Source: Vibrio mangrovi (GTDB taxonomy: Bacteria; Pseudomonadota; Gammaproteobacteria; Enterobacterales; Vibrionaceae). From it: 64,000 nucleotides of DNA. The stretch lies in contig NZ_AP024884.1 of assembly GCF_024346955.1 (NCBI RefSeq), forward strand, positions 496,001 through 560,000. Direction: 5' to 3'. The translations under genes and the position numbers were made by a program. The notes below the pieces were generated by a model. It searched no databases. It was not told the DNA's origin and worked only from the letters and a program-made list of their open reading frames with translations. Positions 61,957-64,000 of the stretch are shown here, piece after piece. Position 1 is the stretch's first letter; every line of letters begins with the position of its first letter.

Positions 61957-63897
61957 TTATTCCCTTGCAAGTGCTTCGACCGGATCCAGACGAGCTGCAT
62001 TACGGGCAGGTAAAAATCCGAACAGAATGCCGATGAGCGTAGAACAGAGAAATGCGGTGACAATTGATGTGGTTGAATAAATCATCTGGAAATTCCCGCC
62101 ACTGTAAGAAAAAATAACCCCGATCAGGTAAGCAAGCATAATACCGAGAACGCCACCACAAAGGCAGACAAGTACCGCTTCAATCAGAAACTGGCGCAGA
62201 ATATCACTTTGTCTGGCTCCGACTGCCATCCGTACTCCAATTTCTTTCGTCCGCTCAGTAACTGAAACCAGCATAATGTTCATGACACCAATTCCACCAA
62301 CGATCAGAGAGATGACGGCAATCGCTGAAATCAGCAGGGCCATTGTCGCAGTGGTTTTTTCGATATTCTGACGGATAGTATCCGTGTTGATGGTAAAGAA
62401 ATCCTGAGTACCGTGACGCATTTTTAGTAAAGAGATGATAGCCTGTTCGGCTGCGCTACTTGGGGCGGAATCATTGATCCTGACCGTAAGTCGGTTCAGA
62501 TGAGGCTGACCGAGCATCCGACCGGAAACTGTGGTATACGGAACCCATACTTTGAGAGAGTCATTATTGCCGAAAGCACTTTCTCTGGGCTTGGTCACGC
62601 CGATAATCCGTACCGGCAACGTATTAAGAAAGATGACCTGACCGATTGGGTTGCTGTCCGGGAAGATCTCTTGCCTGGTATTGTCATCAATGATCGCTTC
62701 CTGAGCCAGGGACTGGACACTCTGTTTGTCCCAGTATTGACCACTGTCTATTTCATAGCCTCTGACCCGGAAATATTCCGGCCCGACACCTTCAATGCTT
62801 GCCGTGACCGCCTGATTGGTATAACGAATGGTAACGCTTGTGTTAATTGATGGTGTGACACTGTCAACAAAGGGAAGGCTTTTCAGGGCTTCACCATCGC
62901 TGGCTTTCAATGTCCTGATTCGATCAGAGCGCCGATCACCAAAGCCTTTTCCCGGTAGAATATCAATGGTATTTGTCCCCATGGAACTGATATTTTTCAG
63001 AATGGCTTGTCGTGAGCCAGTTCCCAGAGCAACAACCGATACGACAGATGCAATACCGATAATAATACCAAGCATAGTCAGAAAGGTTCTGAGGCGATGG
63101 CTCGACATCGCTAGTAAAGCCATCTTGAATGCTTCAGTGTAGCGATCCCAGTTAAACCAGCGGTGACTCTGCGAAGACTTGTTCTGTTGCAGAGAGCCTT
63201 GCCGGTTGTTGTGATGTCGTTGATCACTAATGATCTCTCCATCTTTAATTTCAATGATGCGATCTGCAAACTGAGCTACATGCATGTCATGAGTCACAAT
63301 GATAATCGTGTGACCATCCTGATGCAGTTCCTGTAACAGTTGCAGCATTTCATCGCCACTGTGGCTATCCAAAGCCCCGGTTGGTTCATCGGCTAATATG
63401 ACGTCTCCGCCATTTATCAGAGCCCGGGCGACGCTGACTCGCTGCTGCTGACCGCCACTGAGCTGATTGGGTTTATGATCCAGACGTTCTCCCAGCCCGA
63501 GACGAGTCAGTAATTGCCGGGCCCGATCTCTGCGTATTTTTCGATCCTTACCTGCGTAGACCGAAGGCACTTCAACATTATCGACAGCTGTTAAGTCTCC
63601 CAACAAGTGATAGCGCTGAAAGATAAATCCAAAATATTCCCTGCGTAGTTGAGCTAATTCATCGCCACTCATTGACGATGTATCTTGTCCGTTAATCCGA
63701 TAATTACCTTGTGATGGTTTGTCGAGACAGCCAAGAATATTCATCAGTGTCGATTTCCCCGAACCGGAGGCTCCGACAATCGCGACCATTTCTCCCCGTT
63801 CAATGGTGAGTTCGATGTCTTTCAGTACGGTCAGCGTCTGATCCCCGGCGGGAAAAGACCGGGATACGCCGGACAGATGGAGTAATGCTTCTCTCAT
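61957..63897 (-). CDS. macB: MacB-type ABC efflux ATPase-permease
   Basis: This 646-residue protein has an N-terminal ABC ATPase (GASGSGKSTLMN Walker A, LSGGQQQRVSVARAL signature, DVILADEPTGALD Walker B) followed by a MacB-like permease with a first helix (LRTFLTMLGIIIGIASVVSVVALG), a periplasmic domain, and three C-terminal helices. It exports macrolides or other hydrophobic compounds and is the centre of a tripartite pump. It sits between macA and the outer-membrane factor on the same strand with a 5-base gap and a 3-base gap. Confidence 0.95.
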   Translation of the reverse strand: MREALLHLSGVSRSFPAGDQTLTVLKDIELTIERGEMVAIVGASGSGKSTLMNILGCLDKPSQGNYRINGQDTSSMSGDELAQLRREYFGFIFQRYHLLGDLTAVDNVEVPSVYAGKDRKIRRDRARQLLTRLGLGERLDHKPNQLSGGQQQRVSVARALINGGDVILADEPTGALDSHSGDEMLQLLQELHQDGHTIIIVTHDMHVAQFADRIIEIKDGEIISDQRHHNNRQGSLQQNKSSQSHRWFNWDRYTEAFKMALLAMSSHRLRTFLTMLGIIIGIASVVSVVALGTGSRQAILKNISSMGTNTIDILPGKGFGDRRSDRIRTLKASDGEALKSLPFVDSVTPSINTSVTIRYTNQAVTASIEGVGPEYFRVRGYEIDSGQYWDKQSVQSLAQEAIIDDNTRQEIFPDSNPIGQVIFLNTLPVRIIGVTKPRESAFGNNDSLKVWVPYTTVSGRMLGQPHLNRLTVRINDSAPSSAAEQAIISLLKMRHGTQDFFTINTDTIRQNIEKTTATMALLISAIAVISLIVGGIGVMNIMLVSVTERTKEIGVRMAVGARQSDILRQFLIEAVLVCLCGGVLGIMLAYLIGVIFSYSGGNFQMIYSTTSIVTAFLCSTLIGILFGFLPARNAARLDPVEALARE

Positions 63898-63902
63898 CTT
63901 TT

Positions 63903-64000
63903 AAATCCCCATGGGCCGACGGAAACGACGGGAAGTATAAGTCTCACTATTTGGCAGGCTGAGAACCACTTTCTCTCCTTCCTGCAGACCGCTGAGTACT
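63903..64000 (-). CDS. macA: MacA-type adaptor, C-terminal fragment
   Basis: Only the last 32 codons are in the window, ending at TAA 63905-63903. They read VLSGLQEGEKVVLS and end in a basic tail (YTSRRFRRPMGI), which fits the distal part of a HlyD/MacA membrane-fusion adaptor. The gene starts to the right of the window. It precedes macB by 5 bases, and GGGGAT near its end serves as the macB ribosome-binding site. Confidence 0.8.

Noticed and set aside
1..64000. CRISPR array, tRNA, rRNA, prophage or integrative element
   Set aside because: No repeated spacer pattern, no clover-leaf or rRNA segments, no integrase or phage structural genes were seen on reading both strands.

Overview
The window looks like a chromosomal segment of a Vibrionaceae gammaproteobacterium, most likely Vibrio. 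This rests on recognisable protein families and gene style (RNase II, CsdA/DeaD, DbpA, ClcA, NrdD/NrdG, AhpC/AhpF, a class I PHA synthase, an Aas fused to an MFS domain), moderate GC and many compact intrinsic terminators. No rRNA, tRNA, CRISPR array, prophage or intact insertion sequence was found. Species assignment is inference only.

Layout. 1-11 kb is housekeeping: the end of phaC, a circularly permuted YlqF/RbgA GTPase, a CobW/YjiA metal-chaperone GTPase, clcA, an orphan PstS-like binding protein behind a Pho box, a DUF3024-like gene, rnb and deaD. 11-16.4 kb has an orphan papain-like protein, an AraC regulator, an EamA permease and two more DEAD-box helicases (dbpA, rhlE). 16.4-18.9 kb is an AT-rich accessory patch. 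It carries an IS3-type transposase relic and a three-gene unit: PAAR protein with a transthyretin-like tail, a protein with a clan CD (caspase/CHAT-like) His-Gly...Ala-Cys signature, and a secreted small protein. I read this as an orphan type VI secretion cargo/effector/immunity module, and it is the best candidate for an undescribed system here.

19-25 kb holds a nitroreductase / arylamine N-acetyltransferase / Crp-like operon, a secreted nuclease and a divergent AmmeMemoRadiSam locus. 25-34 kb holds aas (with a 19-bp inverted-repeat operator), a YdeP-type molybdopterin oxidoreductase with a structured leader, and a convergent Fer2-GltD-type flavoprotein. 34-39 kb holds a Tat-exported binding protein, a LysR regulator and a single gene fusing an isocyanide synthase (PvcA/IsnA) to its Fe(II)/2-oxoglutarate oxygenase (PvcB/IsnB). 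39-47 kb holds a DUF3750 lipoprotein, a tannase-family esterase, ahpC-ahpF behind an OxyR site, a short-chain dehydrogenase, a 17-nt tandem repeat and fdhA.

47-57 kb begins with an AT-rich PD-(D/E)XK nuclease-like gene that could be a one-gene defence system. A sulfur regulon follows: CoA-disulfide reductase/rhodanese and a YgaP-like membrane protein on one side; a SqrR/BigR-like persulfide sensor, two YeeE/YedE transporters and an RND efflux pair on the other, sharing an operator region of repeated TCTAAT elements. 57-64 kb holds nrdD-nrdG behind FNR and probable NrdR sites, an SH3-domain secreted protein, and a macA-macB-outer membrane factor efflux operon that runs off the right edge.
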